A stretch of DNA of 64,000 nucleotides from Galerina marginata (Eukaryota; Basidiomycota; Agaricomycetes; Agaricales; Galerinaceae): the NCBI GenBank assembly GCA_023014335.1, contig JAECYW010000005.1:1-64000 (forward strand), in the 5' to 3' direction. Positions 42,801 through 54,835 of the stretch are shown here, piece after piece; position 1 is the stretch's first letter; the number at the start of each line of letters is the position of its first letter. The position numbers were made by a program, and so were the translations under genes. A model generated the notes under the pieces. It ran no database searches. It saw only the letters and a program-made list of their open reading frames with translations, and was not told where the DNA came from.

Positions 42801-45575
42801 GACATGTCCCCCGCGAAACGACTCGCGTCCGAGGTCCGCGCTGGACGGGCGCACGAGATGAAAGATCGGCCCGACTCGAAGCTGTCCCCTGCGAGCCCGG
42901 TGTTGATGAGGTCTGCCTCGCCGATTGGGAGGGAGCCGTCGATTGTTGAGCCGCCTTTGGATGAGGAGGAGGAAGGGGGGGACGGGGATGGGGATGAGGG
43001 TAGGGAGGTGGTGGTGGCTGATAATAGGACTGTGGATGGGGACGGGGATGCAGATGAGGGGAGGATGCGGGATGAGCGGGAGGGGGAGGGGGAGGAAGAG
43101 CGGAGCGAGACGAGCTCGGTGTATCATACCCCGCCTGTCAGGCAGAAGACCCTCATCACGCGCGCGTCGCTTGCGAGCATCGCGTCTAGGACGAGCACGC
43201 GGACTAGCCCGAGTGTTAGAAGCAAAACGCCTTCAGCCTCTCCGTCTCTCCATTCCGGGCCCGGAAGCGGATCAAAAGCATCAAAAGCGAAATCGCCTAC
43301 TCCCAGCACACCTACCACTACGAGCACGACGCGTAAATCGACTTTATCCCTATCCACCCTCTCCTCGGTGTCCTCGGCCTCCGTGCGCAGCTCGCAGTAT
43401 TCCAATGCTGTTTCTGCGAGACCGAGCTCGAGGGGGAGCACGCGTTCGCGGTTGACCTCCACTGGCGCGGCTGCTTCCAAATCAGGCGCGTCACCTGCGT
43501 CCCGCCCCGTCTCGCGTGTGTCTACGCGGTCCATCTCTGGCGGTACAGCTGGGGCTGGAGCGAGCCGTCCCGTGTCCACCGCGACGGAGGGTACCTTCCG
43601 CACCGCCAGCACTGGGTCTACGCCGGGGTTGTCCACCCCGATCGTGAGATCTCGACGCACGTCCACCACGTCTACTGTGTCAGTCTCCAGCGTGCGTACT
43701 GCTGGTGGGAGGTCTGCCACTGGCTCGCCTGTCAACGAACGAGAGAGGGCGAGGAAAGTGTCGGGCGCTTCTGTCAGCTCTGTCGCCAGCACGGTGGGGA
43801 GCATCGGCGTTGGCGTGAGCGGGCGCACACCGAAGCGCGCCCCGCCCGTCCCTGTGCCTGCTGTGGACCCGACGAAGCTGAGCCCGGTGGTGGGCAGGTC
43901 GAAATCTGCAAAGACTCCTGCTGGCACGCCCAAATCGCCGGTTTTGCAGAGTTCGTTTTCGGCTGGGTCTGTTAAAGCTGGTGTCGTTGGTGGTGCTGGT
44001 TCTCCTGCCTCTGCTCCCGTCCCTGCCCCTGCCCCTACCGCCGACAAGGAGAAGGATAAGGAAAGGAAGGGTGTGTTAGTCGGCGCGCTGAGCCGGAAAT
44101 TCGAGGCTGGGTTGGCGCCCGCGTCCGCGTCCGCGTCGGTTGGGGAGAAGAAGTCTGCGGAGTCGGTTGGGGGCAGGAAGGGTGTTGATGCGGGTAGAAA
44201 GACGGATGCTCAGAAAGAGATGGAGAGGGAGAGGGAAAAGGAGGCTGCGCCGTCGCCTACGCTTACTGTCCCTCCTGAGCTTCCGAGCAAGGACGATTTA
44301 GAGCTGGAGGTCTCGTCGCCTGCACCACCCGCACCAGCCCCAGCGCCAGCACCAATTGCATCGTCGACACTAACGCTCGCGCCCTCGGATGATATGGATA
44401 TGGACGACGAGCCGCTCCTCAACACCGCTAGCCAGATGACCATCCGCCCGAAGACGAAGACGCACGCTCGTTCCGAGGTGTTGTCTGGTGTTAGCAGTGG
44501 GAGTGGTAGTGGCGGCAGCAGCGTCAGTGCTGGTGCTAGTACTGGCGTTGGTGCTGCTGGTGTTGGCGTCGGCGCTGGTACCAGCAACGAACACAAAAAG
44601 ACAAGCAGCTCCGCGTCCACGTCGAGCGTGGCCACCCTCAAGAGGGAGCGCCGCGGGTCGGGGGATACGTTGAGGACTGTGAGCAACAAGTCGTCTGCGC
44701 TTTCTGGGTCTTCTGGAGGTTCTGGGTCGGGGTCGGGGGCGGGGGCGGGGTCGAAGGAGGGGAAGACGTTGCCCCCTACGCCTGCGCAGCAGCAACAACC
44801 AAAACACACCTCCCCGCTCGGCCTTCCCCCAACCACACCCTCTCTCGCTGTGCCCAAGCCCGCTCCAACCCTGTCGCCAGCGCCCGCCCACCCGCCCCGC
44901 TCGATCCACACCCACGTCGCGAGCAACACCCCCACAGGCTCGACCCTCGAGATCGGGATCCCATGCATAATCTCCTCCAAACGAAAGAGATTCAAAGCGT
45001 ACGCTAGGTATATCGGCGAAGTCGCTGGTGAGACGGGGTCGTGGGTTGGCGTGGAGGTGCCTTTGCCTACTTCGGATACTTGGGGGGATGGTGCTGGCGG
45101 AGGTGGAGGCGGAGGGTATGGGTATGGAGGAGCGTATGGGGGAGGAGCGTATGGGAATGGGGGGGAGAGACAGGTGGATGAAAGGCAGTGGAACGATGGG
45201 TCCTGGGGTGGGATCCGGTATTTCGAGATTGGAGGTGGAGGTTCTGAGTGGGAGTATGGGGGTGGGGTGTATGGAGATGATCGGGCCTCCCGCCGTCGAC
45301 GCGTCGACGCGGGGAGTATCGGTGGTAGCATGGGAGGTATGGGGATTGGTATGGGGACGGCGCGGGGGGAGAAGGGGTTGAGCTCGAGTTTGAAGCGGGA
45401 GAGGGAAAGGGACGGGGACCAGCTGAGTATCGCGGAAGAGCGGATGATCAAGTCGAAGAGGATGCGGAGTGTTAGCCCGGCTGTTTCTGATATGTCGGGG
45501 ACGGAGTCGAGGGGGCTGTTTGTGAGGCCTGGGCAGGTGCTTTATGTTGTTGATGCTGTAGGTGCGGATTTGTGA
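39837..45575 (+). CDS. BTB/POZ - CAP-Gly protein with long disordered linker, 1790 aa
   Basis: Four exons (39837-40119, 40242-41836, 41900-42101, 42283-45575) join in frame to 1790 residues. An acidic and Gly/Ser-rich N-terminal region precedes a BTB-like domain at ~290-430 (SRLYSDVRIAL; FSSHRFILVSRSAYFADAL; ASLHFTLGFLYTGTL; ILKAALYLSIPSL), a fold used for dimerisation and for cullin-3 or other partner binding. A conserved helical region with a CRCRQC motif follows. Then come ~900 residues of Ser/Thr/Pro/Ala-rich low-complexity sequence. Near the C-terminus a CAP-Gly domain is visible: IGIPCIISSKRKRFKAYARY, IGEVAGETGSWVGVEV, then after a Gly/Tyr-rich insert NDGSWGGIRYFEI. CAP-Gly domains bind EEY/F tails of tubulin and CLIP/EB proteins, so a cytoskeletal adaptor is likely (inference). 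I chose ATG 39837 because the extra upstream codons are pyrimidine-rich leader. Confidence 0.8.
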
Positions 45576-46187
45576 TTCGCTTTTTTCGTTTCTTTGGACC
45601 CGTTCTCTTTTTCGCATCCTCTTCCGCTTCCTTTTTGGCGTGCGTTTTTCATTGATTGATACCAAAAAGCGATATTCATATCCAAGCCGTCTTCTGCACT
45701 GTCGTTGATCGTTGTTTCGCTTTCTTCTCGTCGTTCTGGATCCGAGTTCTATCCATGTTGCTGTTTCGTCATTCTCGTACTGTACTCTTTTTCGTTTTGG
45801 TTTTGCTTCTGATTCTCGTTTCGTCATCTTCTCTTCCATTCTCTTTCACGGAACTAGATAGATAACCCCCGCACTCTCCTTTAATTTAGCATTTTTACTC
45901 TAGCATTGTACCCTGCAGATTCAGAAGTAGCAGCGTACCTACACACTCCCTCAATACAGTTTATTTTCGTTTCATCGCTTACCTGCTAAGAGTCACTAAC
46001 TGGTGTTTCTCCAGCAAAAGTGTCGTCTACTGTGAAGGATAACTGTACTGAATACGGATCCAAATTTATCTATTAGCCACAGTTACTGTTCGCTAGAGAA
46101 TATCTGGCAGGTAAACCGAATTTGGGAGAAGTTCACTACCGAAACTAATCAAATTTACTCACTAAAGTACCGACTATTGTTGGGTAA
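45576..46187. other. 3' region between two genes
   Basis: T-rich sequence with repeated TTCGTTTC/TTCTCG motifs, probably the 3' UTR of the BTB gene; nothing else recognised. Confidence 0.45.
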
Positions 46188-47710
46188 TCAGATAGACCTC
46201 GCCACCACAACGACATCCACCCTGAGACGTACAGGCACGAAGCTACATGGTCGTGGAACGATGAGAGATCGCAGTCTTTTCCGAAGAGAATTCGAGATAA
46301 TTTCCTTCCTCGACTCACTCAGCCAGGGCGGCGGTGCGTACCAGCTAAGCTCCAACTTCAAGTCGACGTGGACGCTCTCGAGGAGGGGGTGTTTCTCGCG
46401 TAGATGACTGGGGGCAAGGACAGTCCAAGCATGATCATCATCGTCGAGGACGTGGAACCCCTTGCGGGCCTGAGCGGAAGATTCGAGGACAACTTCGATG
46501 GTTTGGAGCTGCGTGGGGTAGGTGGAAGAGTCCAAGATGCTGAAGGCGTCGCTTAAAAATGAACTGGAATTGTACGCCCCAGTGGAGATCCGCAGTTTAA
46601 AGTTGACGAGCCTTGGGCACCGGCCTATGTCTATAGGATCGCCGTCAAAGGTAGGGAGGGAGTGAGCAACACCGCTTCCGTGTGGGCGACTCTCACCCAT
46701 GTTGAGTGAACTTTGTGGGTACGACATTAGAAGGTTGAGCTGTAGAGGTAGAATACGCCTTACACTTCAAGAGACACAAGGGAGTGCTTCATTTCTTCGA
46801 TCATCGACTTGGTAGCAGTGACATCCCAATGATGTAACACCAGCACATGAAACCTCTGAAGGCTCGATAGACCGATGCCAAGTAGGGGTAACTGGACGAC
46901 GAAGTCCGATACGGATCCGTGTACTTCGAGTTCTTCAAGTTGGATACGCTTCGAGGGAAGAGAGCGTAAATTAAGGGTGATGGGGTTGTCTTTCCGCCTG
47001 AAGGTACAGGAGGTAATGTGCAAGGATCGTAGGGATGGACATTTCGCCAGCAGGTTGATAGGAATGTTTCGTAGATAGGAAAATCGTAGACAGCGAAATT
47101 TCACAGAACTGAGCAGGTTGTTGAGCGTGCGGAATGTAGACTGCGTATTGGTGGGCCAGGACGTAAGCCGTACCTTATTTCCCGTAATCCAAAGTGATTC
47201 TAGGTTTTTTACGTTGGATATGAGGCTCTCAATCACCGAGTGTAAGCCGGAAGAATCGTCAAGGAGAAGCACTTGGATATGGATTTTGCGTATTAGGGAC
47301 TTGAAGTTGGATCCGCCTTCGATAAGTCCTTTCAAACTTAAAAGCCGTAGGCGGAATGCCTCTTCCACTGCCGGTCGTTCCTGTCCAGAGAAAGCCGGTA
47401 CATCAGGCTGTTCAGATATCAAGATGCTTGAGAGAAGGCGTTTGCGAGACAGTGCGCCGAATGAATGCGAGACATGGGAAAGAGTCTCAAGAGTACTTCG
47501 CGCTTCGTGCGCCTCCAGATCGCAACAAACGTGCTCGACGAAAAGATCGATGAGTTCTTGTGGAAATTGTACTGTCTCCTGGAGAGAAGTCGATACCAGG
47601 GTCTCTGCGTTTGTGGTAGTCATGGCGTCAAATAGGATGAGTGAAAACCGGTAAACGTCGGCCAAGACGTCGGCTGTAGGTTGACTGTTTGGCAAGTGCG
47701 TGATGGGCAA
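46188..47710 (-). CDS. F-box-like leucine-rich protein, 498 aa
   Basis: Two exons (46766-47710 and 46188-46739), split by a 26-base GT-AG intron, join in phase 0. The region after ~45 residues (FPQELIDLFVEHVCCDLEAH, then THVSH-like LSHVSHSFGALSRKRLLSSI) has the pattern of the F-box-like helix bundle of Agaricomycetes: P.EL...I..H, a short gap, CSLVS..F. Later segments are leucine-rich (FRCLRFSYLRNIPINLLAKC, LRSLHITSC, IQLEELEVHG, LSSLQRFHVL). Such proteins usually link a substrate to SKP1/cullin-1 ubiquitin ligases; the target is unknown. The intron is unusually short, so an alternative exon boundary is possible. MTTTNAE at 47625 is an alternative start. Confidence 0.65.
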
Positions 47711-47992
47711 ATAAATACGTCACTAATGTGAATAATTGGCGGGAAACTTTGAGACTTTTCCCCTTCTACGTTACTGGCTCTCTGAAAGTTTCTTCGCCGT
47801 ATTCAATTCTACGGAATTTGCGAAAACTCCGTACTTAGCCTTGAAATCTGCATCATCGACGGATCAGAGAGCAGGAGGCCCGACTATTTTTATCTGGTCG
47901 GGATTCGGGATGGCCGGGAATATGAGAAGCCGGACCGACTGGTTGAGTCGAAAACTTCTCTTTCGCCCCAAACGACGACAACCTTTGCAGGA

Positions 47993-49495
47993 ATGGCCAA
48001 AATAACTGCACTAGCTTCTGAAACTCACCACTTGATCTTATCTTATGTCGAAGCGATGTGCATGGGGGAGAAGGAACAATTCGAGGGGTCAGTTAACCGA
48101 GTTGTCAAGGACCGTCAGTTCCCACCTAACGTTGTCGCAACTCAACCCGGGGAGAAGACATACAAAGACTTTCTCTCTACATTCCCCTACAACGCGGCTT
48201 TAACCTGTACCCTCTGGGGCAGCATAATCGCCTCCAGGTTTCCTCGCTTTTGGGATTGGATTGCATTCGACGCTACCATCGATCCCTCGCCCCTTTTGGC
48301 CGTTTTCGCTTGGTATATGAAAGAATATGGACAGAATGAAGATGAACACGAGGGGGGCATTTACAACACCGAATTCAGCTTCGTCGTTTACACCAGTGCC
48401 AGCGCCTCGACGGAGGTTGACAAGACGGTAGAGAGAAAACGCGTGGCGGCTATAATCCAGCGACTCCAGTACCATATTCATCAGTGCACGTCAGTCAATT
48501 TGAAGACGATGTATGCTTCTTCCCTTCCTTCTACGTTGGCGTTGTTTTGCAAGAAGCCAATATATCTGGGAGAACTCACGATGGACTTCTGCATGAACGA
48601 CATGGACCTCAAAACCGCATGGCCCATAAGCCCATCCAGCTACACATCCGCATCGCTCTCTACAGAACTTTATCTGTCAACTTTATCATTGCCGGGGTTC
48701 ATATTCATGGAACTCTGTGTACTCGAGGGAAGCGAGGATTGGTTCCAGGCCTTGACGGACGAGTCCACCCTCAGCTTACATATTTCAGGGTTCTCCTTCG
48801 AAGCCCAAGATGGGACCTACACCGTAGAGAAATTCGCCTCCTGTCTGTCCAAACTACATTCACTAGAGGAGCTTCACCTCTCCAACCTATCCCTTTCGTA
48901 TGATTTGGACGATATTTTTCCCACAGAAAAGCCAGAAATTTCCCCCAAGAGTCTTCATCTCGACACAGTCTCGAAGGACTTCATCGCTCTCTTCTACGCT
49001 TCATATCGCTGCGACCCCCTCGAATCGGCTACGTTCACGAACTGTGCAATCCCACGAATGTTACAAATGATTGAAGCTCAGTCCCTCAAACTCCGTAACA
49101 TCATTGATGATTCAAAGGAAAACGAATACGGGGTTGTGGAAAACAGCCTACAGCGTGTCCTCGCCGTATGGTTAGGAGGGCATCTCACCATACAGGCATG
49201 TCCATCTTTCAATGACAACCTTATCCAATGGCTATCTACGAAGGTGCGCTACGCCTCATACACCTGGACTAGAGTCACCGGCATGAGGGACGCTTTGGGG
49301 TGGTCATTATTCACGAGGAAGGCGATTATCTATCATACAACGAGGATTTCAGGACAGGCCAGAATGTTTCCAGCCGAATCATTGGACGACCTTACCCTGG
49401 AGGACTGCGTTGATTACAGTGCTAGTTCTCTGAAGGATTTCAAGGCGGCCCGCAGCGACGTGGCCCTCCATTTTAAAGGTTTACGCCCGACATAG
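47993..49495 (+). CDS. F-box/LRR-like protein of unknown function, 500 aa
   Basis: A single open frame from ATG 47993 (MAKITALASETHHLILSYVE) to TAG 49495, 500 codons with no intron needed. The N-terminal ASETHHLILSYVE and NAALTCTLWGSIIASRFPRF segments resemble the opening helices of F-box-like proteins. The rest alternates hydrophobic strands and helices (KKPIYLGELTMDF, LHSLEELHLSNLSLSYDL, LESATFTNCAIP, LDDLTLEDCVDYSASSLKDF) as in LRR-type F-box proteins. The match is by pattern only. It is divergent from the 46.2-47.7 kb gene, which lies head to head ~280 bases away, so a shared promoter region is possible. Confidence 0.65.
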   Translation: MAKITALASETHHLILSYVEAMCMGEKEQFEGSVNRVVKDRQFPPNVVATQPGEKTYKDFLSTFPYNAALTCTLWGSIIASRFPRFWDWIAFDATIDPSPLLAVFAWYMKEYGQNEDEHEGGIYNTEFSFVVYTSASASTEVDKTVERKRVAAIIQRLQYHIHQCTSVNLKTMYASSLPSTLALFCKKPIYLGELTMDFCMNDMDLKTAWPISPSSYTSASLSTELYLSTLSLPGFIFMELCVLEGSEDWFQALTDESTLSLHISGFSFEAQDGTYTVEKFASCLSKLHSLEELHLSNLSLSYDLDDIFPTEKPEISPKSLHLDTVSKDFIALFYASYRCDPLESATFTNCAIPRMLQMIEAQSLKLRNIIDDSKENEYGVVENSLQRVLAVWLGGHLTIQACPSFNDNLIQWLSTKVRYASYTWTRVTGMRDALGWSLFTRKAIIYHTTRISGQARMFPAESLDDLTLEDCVDYSASSLKDFKAARSDVALHFKGLRPT

Positions 49496-50389
49496 AGACG
49501 TCAGAAGTTTTTGGATTGCGGACAACAGGTCGGGGATAAATATTCTGCCTTTCTTTTACCCCCTTCGAGTATTTAGCTTAATTTCAAATTCTCACTTATT
49601 TAACTCAACTTTTGCGGTGTTTGGCTTGAACAATACCTGGAGCTTCAATACGGGACAGATATCCCCTATTTCCGTACCCGTCTCAGACCAAGGATTGGGA
49701 CATCGTAAAAGGCTTTTTTCGATGACCAAGTATGACATTGTAGCTGGGGGAATTTTAAAATCAGAATTAAGTGCGAGATAATAATGCCTTGGCGTCAGGC
49801 GGTGTCAAGATTAAAAAGCGAGAACGTGGAGACACGGAGTCCACGTCGGAACGGTAGGCGTCGAATAGTCATCGCCCAGGTTTGCATTTCGTCGCGTCTG
49901 GAATTCAGCGGCTCTCTCCAAATTATGGAAAAGAAACCCCAAGAAGAGTGCGATTCGTCTTATAGCCCACCGACTCACATATCAGCAATCAAGCCAACCA
50001 AGCTGGTGATAATCAAAGTTCAGAACTTCGGGATAAGTGGTTCTTCAAGCTCTGCTCAAGTACGTGTAACACTAGAAAGATCTGCGAAGAGGTCAGTAAA
50101 TGGTCATACAAGAAAAGTCGAAATGTTTAGATAAGAACTGTACCTAAAATTTACTTCTTTCCTTGGCTCGCACGTAAGCCTTATGATTCCTTCTTGCCCT
50201 AGCACGGCTTGAAAGTCAAGTGGAAGCGTTTGAGAGGAGAAATGACGATACGATTAGCCCAGGGTTCGCTCAACGGAAAGCCCTTCTTCAGGGTATCCGA
50301 CGAGAAAGCTAGTAACAGGGAGACAAGCATTTGAACAGCTGTCAAGTCGTACCCAAGAGCAAGAAACTAGAAAGCAACTAGCAAGCTCC
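49496..50389. other. Intergenic, nothing recognised
   Basis: No supported gene or repeat. Short open frames near 49784-50134 lack recognisable features. Confidence 0.45.
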
Positions 50390-50866
50390 TCAATGACCAA
50401 GCTTATACAGGTAGAGAGAGAGCAACGGTGACCAGATCGAGACCACAAAGGAACATCGGACATGGGAATTGAATATAATGGCGGAATAAAATCCACCTAG
50501 CCAGAGAATAACGGTGAGGATAATCATCAAAGGCTCAAGAATTTCGTCGCTATCCTGTGGCGGTCTGTTTGATGACAGCAAATTAAGATTTAAGCCACCC
50601 GGCATGCCCCGTACTAAGAGCAAACCAGCCGAGTCGGCTTCTTGGTTGGTTTCTGTGACATCATCAGAAAATCTGTACATCCGCGTCGAATCTGCAGCTG
50701 GTCGCTTCTTCAATTGGTTTACTTCCTCACCAGCCGTACATGATCCCTCCGATTCCCCAATCTCCCATACTTGGTTGACTAGGCAGTTTTTAGTCGACCT
50801 CTTCAAGACCTCTTCAAGAGATCGTTTCTGCATCCACGCGGTTGATTCCATTTTATTTGCCCTCAT
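50390..50866 (-). CDS. Possible single-pass membrane protein, 158 aa
   Basis: An uninterrupted minus-strand frame of 158 codons. It has a hydrophilic, charged first two thirds and one strong hydrophobic segment near the C-terminus (LMIILTVILWLGGFYSAIIF), followed by a second hydrophobic stretch. No family is recognised. It may be one exon of a longer gene or a chance frame. A membrane segment and mixed charge pattern argue for coding; the lack of homology I can name argues for caution. Confidence 0.3.
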   Translation of the reverse strand: MRANKMESTAWMQKRSLEEVLKRSTKNCLVNQVWEIGESEGSCTAGEEVNQLKKRPAADSTRMYRFSDDVTETNQEADSAGLLLVRGMPGGLNLNLLSSNRPPQDSDEILEPLMIILTVILWLGGFYSAIIFNSHVRCSFVVSIWSPLLSLYLYKLGH

Positions 50867-51465
50867 CTTTTTTTTATCACATCACTGTATGACGAACGAA
50901 ACAGTATTGTTGCCATATGGATCGTATTGATAGGGCGGTAGGGGCTTGTCCTCCTGATGCACCTGATCCCAAAACACAGCCGATAGCCCAAGAGAGCAGG
51001 TATCAGTATAAAAAATCCCAATCCTTTCGAGTCGTACGTAGAGCTACTTATCCAGCATGAATTTCCTTATTACCCAATTCGCCTCAATTCAAGTAATTGT
51101 GCCGAGTTCCAACATTGTAACATGGCTGCCTGCCAGCGGATTTAAAGACTCACTTGAGATCCACCTCATCGCGTGCCATTTTTCTACAAGGCACTTTCGC
51201 ATACTATCGTATGAAGGACAAAAATCTGCTATCTCACGGTACTTGACATTCTCCCCAGTTATAAGTCATCGTCGAGTGAATTGACTTGAACACAGGACAT
51301 ACACGCTCGTTCAAAATAAAGCTTCTAAAATGACATTGAATGATCACATTGGCTGGAGCGATTTCGACGACTGAATTCATGAAAATTTGTTTGTATATTA
51401 AACAACGATCTCTGGTAGCCACAGGTATTTCTGACTTCTGAATAGTACTGCCGGATCAAGGCAAA
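50867..51465. other. Intergenic, nothing recognised
   Basis: No supported gene or repeat in about 600 bases. Confidence 0.45.
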
Positions 51466-52028
51466 TTACTCAGAAACGACAAAGGCGTCGAACGATTTAA
51501 TAGACACCGGGACATTGAATACAGCAAAGCCTGTCAAAGTAAGGTGAGTGAACGGCAACACCAACGTTAAAATAACACCAACCTTTGGCCACAGAAGGCG
51601 AATACCAACGAAGAGCTGAACCCTCTTCGATGTGGAGGACGGCACCGGCGCTTAATACGGTAGGGTTCCCAGGCTTTGCAGTGTCTTCATACTGAATCTC
51701 GCCTAGTTCATTTTATAAATCGGATTAATACGACAAATGATGCGGCAAAGTGTACTCACCTTCTATGATATAGTAGACCCCTGGGCCGGGATACTTGAGG
51801 GTGACTACGTCTCCTTTTTCGAGAGTAAACACGGCGGGAAGTAGGTATTGTTTGGCATCAGTTGGGTGATGCTCGATCTCTGGGTGAATAGTTCCTTTGG
51901 GAAACAGCTCATAAGGAGTACCGAGGTAGTGCTCGCTTGGGATATGCTATTCAAAAAGAAGTGGAAATTGGGAACGTCGCAATGTGCATTGAATAGTCTG
52001 GTAGGCTTTGAAAACGCACCTTGGGCAT
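51466..52028 (-). CDS. Small cupin-fold protein, 126 aa
   Basis: Four exons (52020-52028, 51760-51946, 51583-51702, 51466-51530) join in frame to 126 residues. Exon 1 is only MPK. The middle has the two halves of a small beta-barrel cupin: LLPAVFTLEKGDVVTLKYPG, then GVYYIIEGEIQYED, and AGAVLHIEEGSALRWYSPS with FAVFNVPVSIKSF. The usual metal-binding G-x5-HxH-x3-E motif is not intact, so it may be a non-metal cupin of the EutQ-like kind; the substrate is unknown. A longer in-frame-looking start at 52077 does not splice into the right frame, which is why I chose 52028. A TATA-like box lies 65 bases upstream. Confidence 0.7.
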
Positions 52029-53520
52029 TGTCTTTCAGGGACCCGGATGCGACTGAAGCTAGCGTGATGGCTATCATTGCCTACTTCCAGCCTTTTATAG
52101 ACCTCCAACAAGTAATCTAGAATTTTGTTTGGGACCTTATCGGGTTAAGTAGTTTAGCCGCGGAAGCTGAGCGTCTTCCATTTCAATCTAACCTGTTCGA
52201 TAGGTTGTCCTTCTACTCGTATCAGCCAGATGTGAAGACGACAGCTGATGCTCTGAAGACTCCTCTTTCGGCCGGTAAGCGAATAAGCCGCTCAGGCTCC
52301 TTAATTCAAGCTATTGGAGTCATTGCGCAAGTAAGGCCTAAGGTCGGATTGATGCAAACTTACGCCCTTAGTCCAAGTAAACAGGCAGGCTCTACCGTCA
52401 CCCAGGTATACTCAATAAAATCAGGAGTATCTACTATCAGGAGAGTACACTGGTCGAAACAGCCCAAGGCAAATTGAAGTGGGAAGTTGAAACGTTTGCT
52501 TCCACGTCATTCGAGTCCCTAATTCGGCTCGCGATTTCACCAAACTAATTATAATGATCGATGAGGTGGTCAAGGCTGTGCAGTCACGCAATTTTTGCAT
52601 ATTTTCCCGCGGGTTGTCCATCCCAGTACACACGATTTCCTCCTTTACATAACGCAGCATAGTCCCGGAAAATACGACATTTTGCATGAAGCCAAAGAAG
52701 CCAGAAGCAAGGACGAAGGGCCGCCCTTACCTAGGATTTGCCACCGTCGCAGCCGTAGGGACTTGTGTTGACAATAGCAAAACGGCGAATGGTGACGTAT
52801 ACGTGTCTTTTGAATATGGATGGCTCGTGGACGGGTACGCATCTTCGTTCCTGTAGGCTCCAGTTTCAGTAATTATTCCTCTATCGTAGAACGATGCTCT
52901 GAGCGTCAAACCTAGCGTTCCTTGAACTCTTCCCTACTGGTGTATCCAAAAAAAGGGCTTGTGTCCGACTATCCAACTAGACGTAACCTGAGGTGAGTCT
53001 AGAGTTTCGATATCATTTCCCGTTCTGCGAGTGAAAATAACCTCGGGCGTCTGCACAGGCCCTACACTGCTTTCAATGTCTTTGCAATTGGATGACTTCG
53101 GATTTTTACTGCAGCGCTTGCCATTCAGCTTTCTCCCTGCCACCGAACACACACGCGCAGCATGGCTCTTGGCGTATCTGCAGTCCAGGTATGTCGTTAA
53201 TCTGGTATTTTCTGTCTACCTCCTTACCTGTGACGTCTTTCAGAGTGGCTACGAACAGAACGTTAACTAAGGCCTTCATCTCGATGCCACGAGGCCCGGC
53301 CCCGTCTTTAGTTTTGAGTGGCTAGCTTCGTGCTTACATACACCAATGGCCTCTCCTCGTGCAGGCTATGATGGCCCAACCTCGTGCCATTACAGACGGG
53401 CCAGCGTTGAATTCATGCTCCAGTTCAAGACGCGGATATGGCCAAGCGTCGTTACGATACCGCTTTTAGCAACTTGCAAAATTTGGGCCACCGCCGTGAG
53501 CCACCTGCGCTTTGGTAAGG
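52029..53520. other. No clear gene; scattered coding-like pieces
   Basis: Short minus-strand pieces such as LPTSICLGLFRPVYSPD near 52450 could be debris of an older gene, but I cannot build a frame. Nothing else recognised. Confidence 0.35.
52092..52099 (-). promoter_or_regulatory. TATA-like element of the cupin gene
   Basis: TATAAAAG on the minus strand, 65 bases upstream of the MPK start codon. Confidence 0.45.
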
Positions 53521-53528
53521 TATATAAA
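53521..53528 (+). promoter_or_regulatory. TATA-like element
   Basis: TATATAAA lies ~120 bases upstream of the ATG at 53647 and is followed by a pyrimidine-rich leader. Confidence 0.45.
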
Positions 53529-53646
53529 GCCTGCACCTTTCCTCCTGCCCCGTCATCAGCCTCCACCTCTCAACTTCCTGACACGGCAGTTGCGACTTTT
53601 TATCGATCCCTCTCATCGTTAGCCTCGACTATCAACCATTATTTCC

Positions 53647-54835
53647 ATGGCTTCCCAACCCAAAGTCGCGTCATACGGTACTCGTCGCGTTCCCTCTCAT
53701 TCTGAGGCCGTCAGGAAGGGTAAAGACGCGTTTCTTGGCAGGTATGACGCGTTATACGTCGACCCTTCACGTGTTTTCTAAATTTCGCTCTGCAGCCATC
53801 CACTTCCAGCCAAACCCTCACCCTCAACGCGACTTTACTCTCCCACCTACCTCTCAGCCCATGTAACCTCTCAGAAGAACCCTGTCTCTCTCCAGCCGGC
53901 ACCTTCTCAGACGTTCGAGCGGGTTCCCGCGATACGGGCTCGCATCGCCGAGTCGACCTTCACCGATGACGACTTTCCGCCTCTAACGCGTCCTCAGAGG
54001 TATTTTACTCTTTCCTATTTATGACATTGTGTCCTGACGCATTTCTTCTGTTAGTGGCAGTGGCTTGGCTTCCGTATGTGAGCCAGCCCCAGCTTCCAGC
54101 CCCAAACTCGGCAATAAATCCTCTAAGGTGGCTACTGTTACTCAACCAATCGAGGTGTTTATTGCTCGATGCCTTTCCGTTGCGCCAGCTATTATCGTCG
54201 GGCCTCAAGCTGTTTTATCTACCCTTGCGCCGCCGAAAGAGATGCCTGCCTCGACTGACCTCTCTCTAGAGGATAAATTAGAGGATTTCAAGGGGCGTCA
54301 TCAGCGTCTTATGCAAGAGAAGGTTGTTCGGGGGGATAGGCGGAAATTAGAGGAAGATGAGAGGAAGCAGGAGTTCGTGAAGCGATGGGAGGGGAAAAAT
54401 GGGTTTGGAAGTGTGAAGTTTGAGGAGAGTGGTGCTAGCGTTGGAATTTCAGCTTGCACCTCGTCAGGTCTGGTTTCGAGCACTGTGGCAAGATTGGAAG
54501 ATATCTCGGTCCACGAGTGGGGGTCAGATTCCGGATCCGCTCCCAGCCTTTCATCATCATGTTCCTCGCTCGACTTTCCTCTCCCCGCGCGACGTTCTCG
54601 ATCGCCTAGCCCCGACGCGAGGATTTCCCCAACTGAATGGCTGGAGTATTCCAGGTTTATCGCAGGCTATGCGCTATATTCGGCGAGGTACGACCGTGCT
54701 CAGGGTAAAGGGAAGGAAGAGGTGGAGATGCAAATGATAAGATTGGTTGAGGAGTGCCGATGCAGTTTGTGCCTGTCATATTTTGGTAACGTTGTCAAGA
54801 GCGGTCGTGGCGCAAGGCGGTTGTCTGTAATCTAG
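53647..54835 (+). CDS. Unknown protein, 359 aa
   Basis: Three exons (53647-53741, 53796-53999, 54055-54835) join in frame to 359 residues. The N-terminus is basic and Ser/Pro-rich (MASQPKVASYGTRRVPSHSE), followed by TDDDFPPLTRPQS. A charged helix follows (DLSLEDKLEDFKGRHQRLMQ, then KVVRGDRRKLEEDERKQEFV), probably coiled coil. A Ser-rich region (SRSPSPDARISPTEWLEYSR) precedes a helical C-terminus with CRCSLCLSYFG. No domain is recognised. The Ser/Pro and charged composition suggests a disordered intracellular protein. A TATA-like box lies at 53521. An upstream ATG at 53346 is not needed and lies before that box. Confidence 0.6.

Noticed and set aside
42260..45839. Long minus-strand frames opposite the BTB/CAP-Gly gene
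   Set aside because: High-GC, low-complexity coding sequence opens antisense frames; the plus-strand protein has domains and clean splice sites, the antisense ones do not.
51805..52077. Start of the cupin gene at 52077
   Set aside because: From that ATG the first exon joins the second in the wrong frame; MPK at 52028 joins in phase 0.
53346..53646. Open frame starting at 53346 as a separate gene
   Set aside because: It overlaps the TATA-like box and leader of the 53647 gene and shows no protein features.
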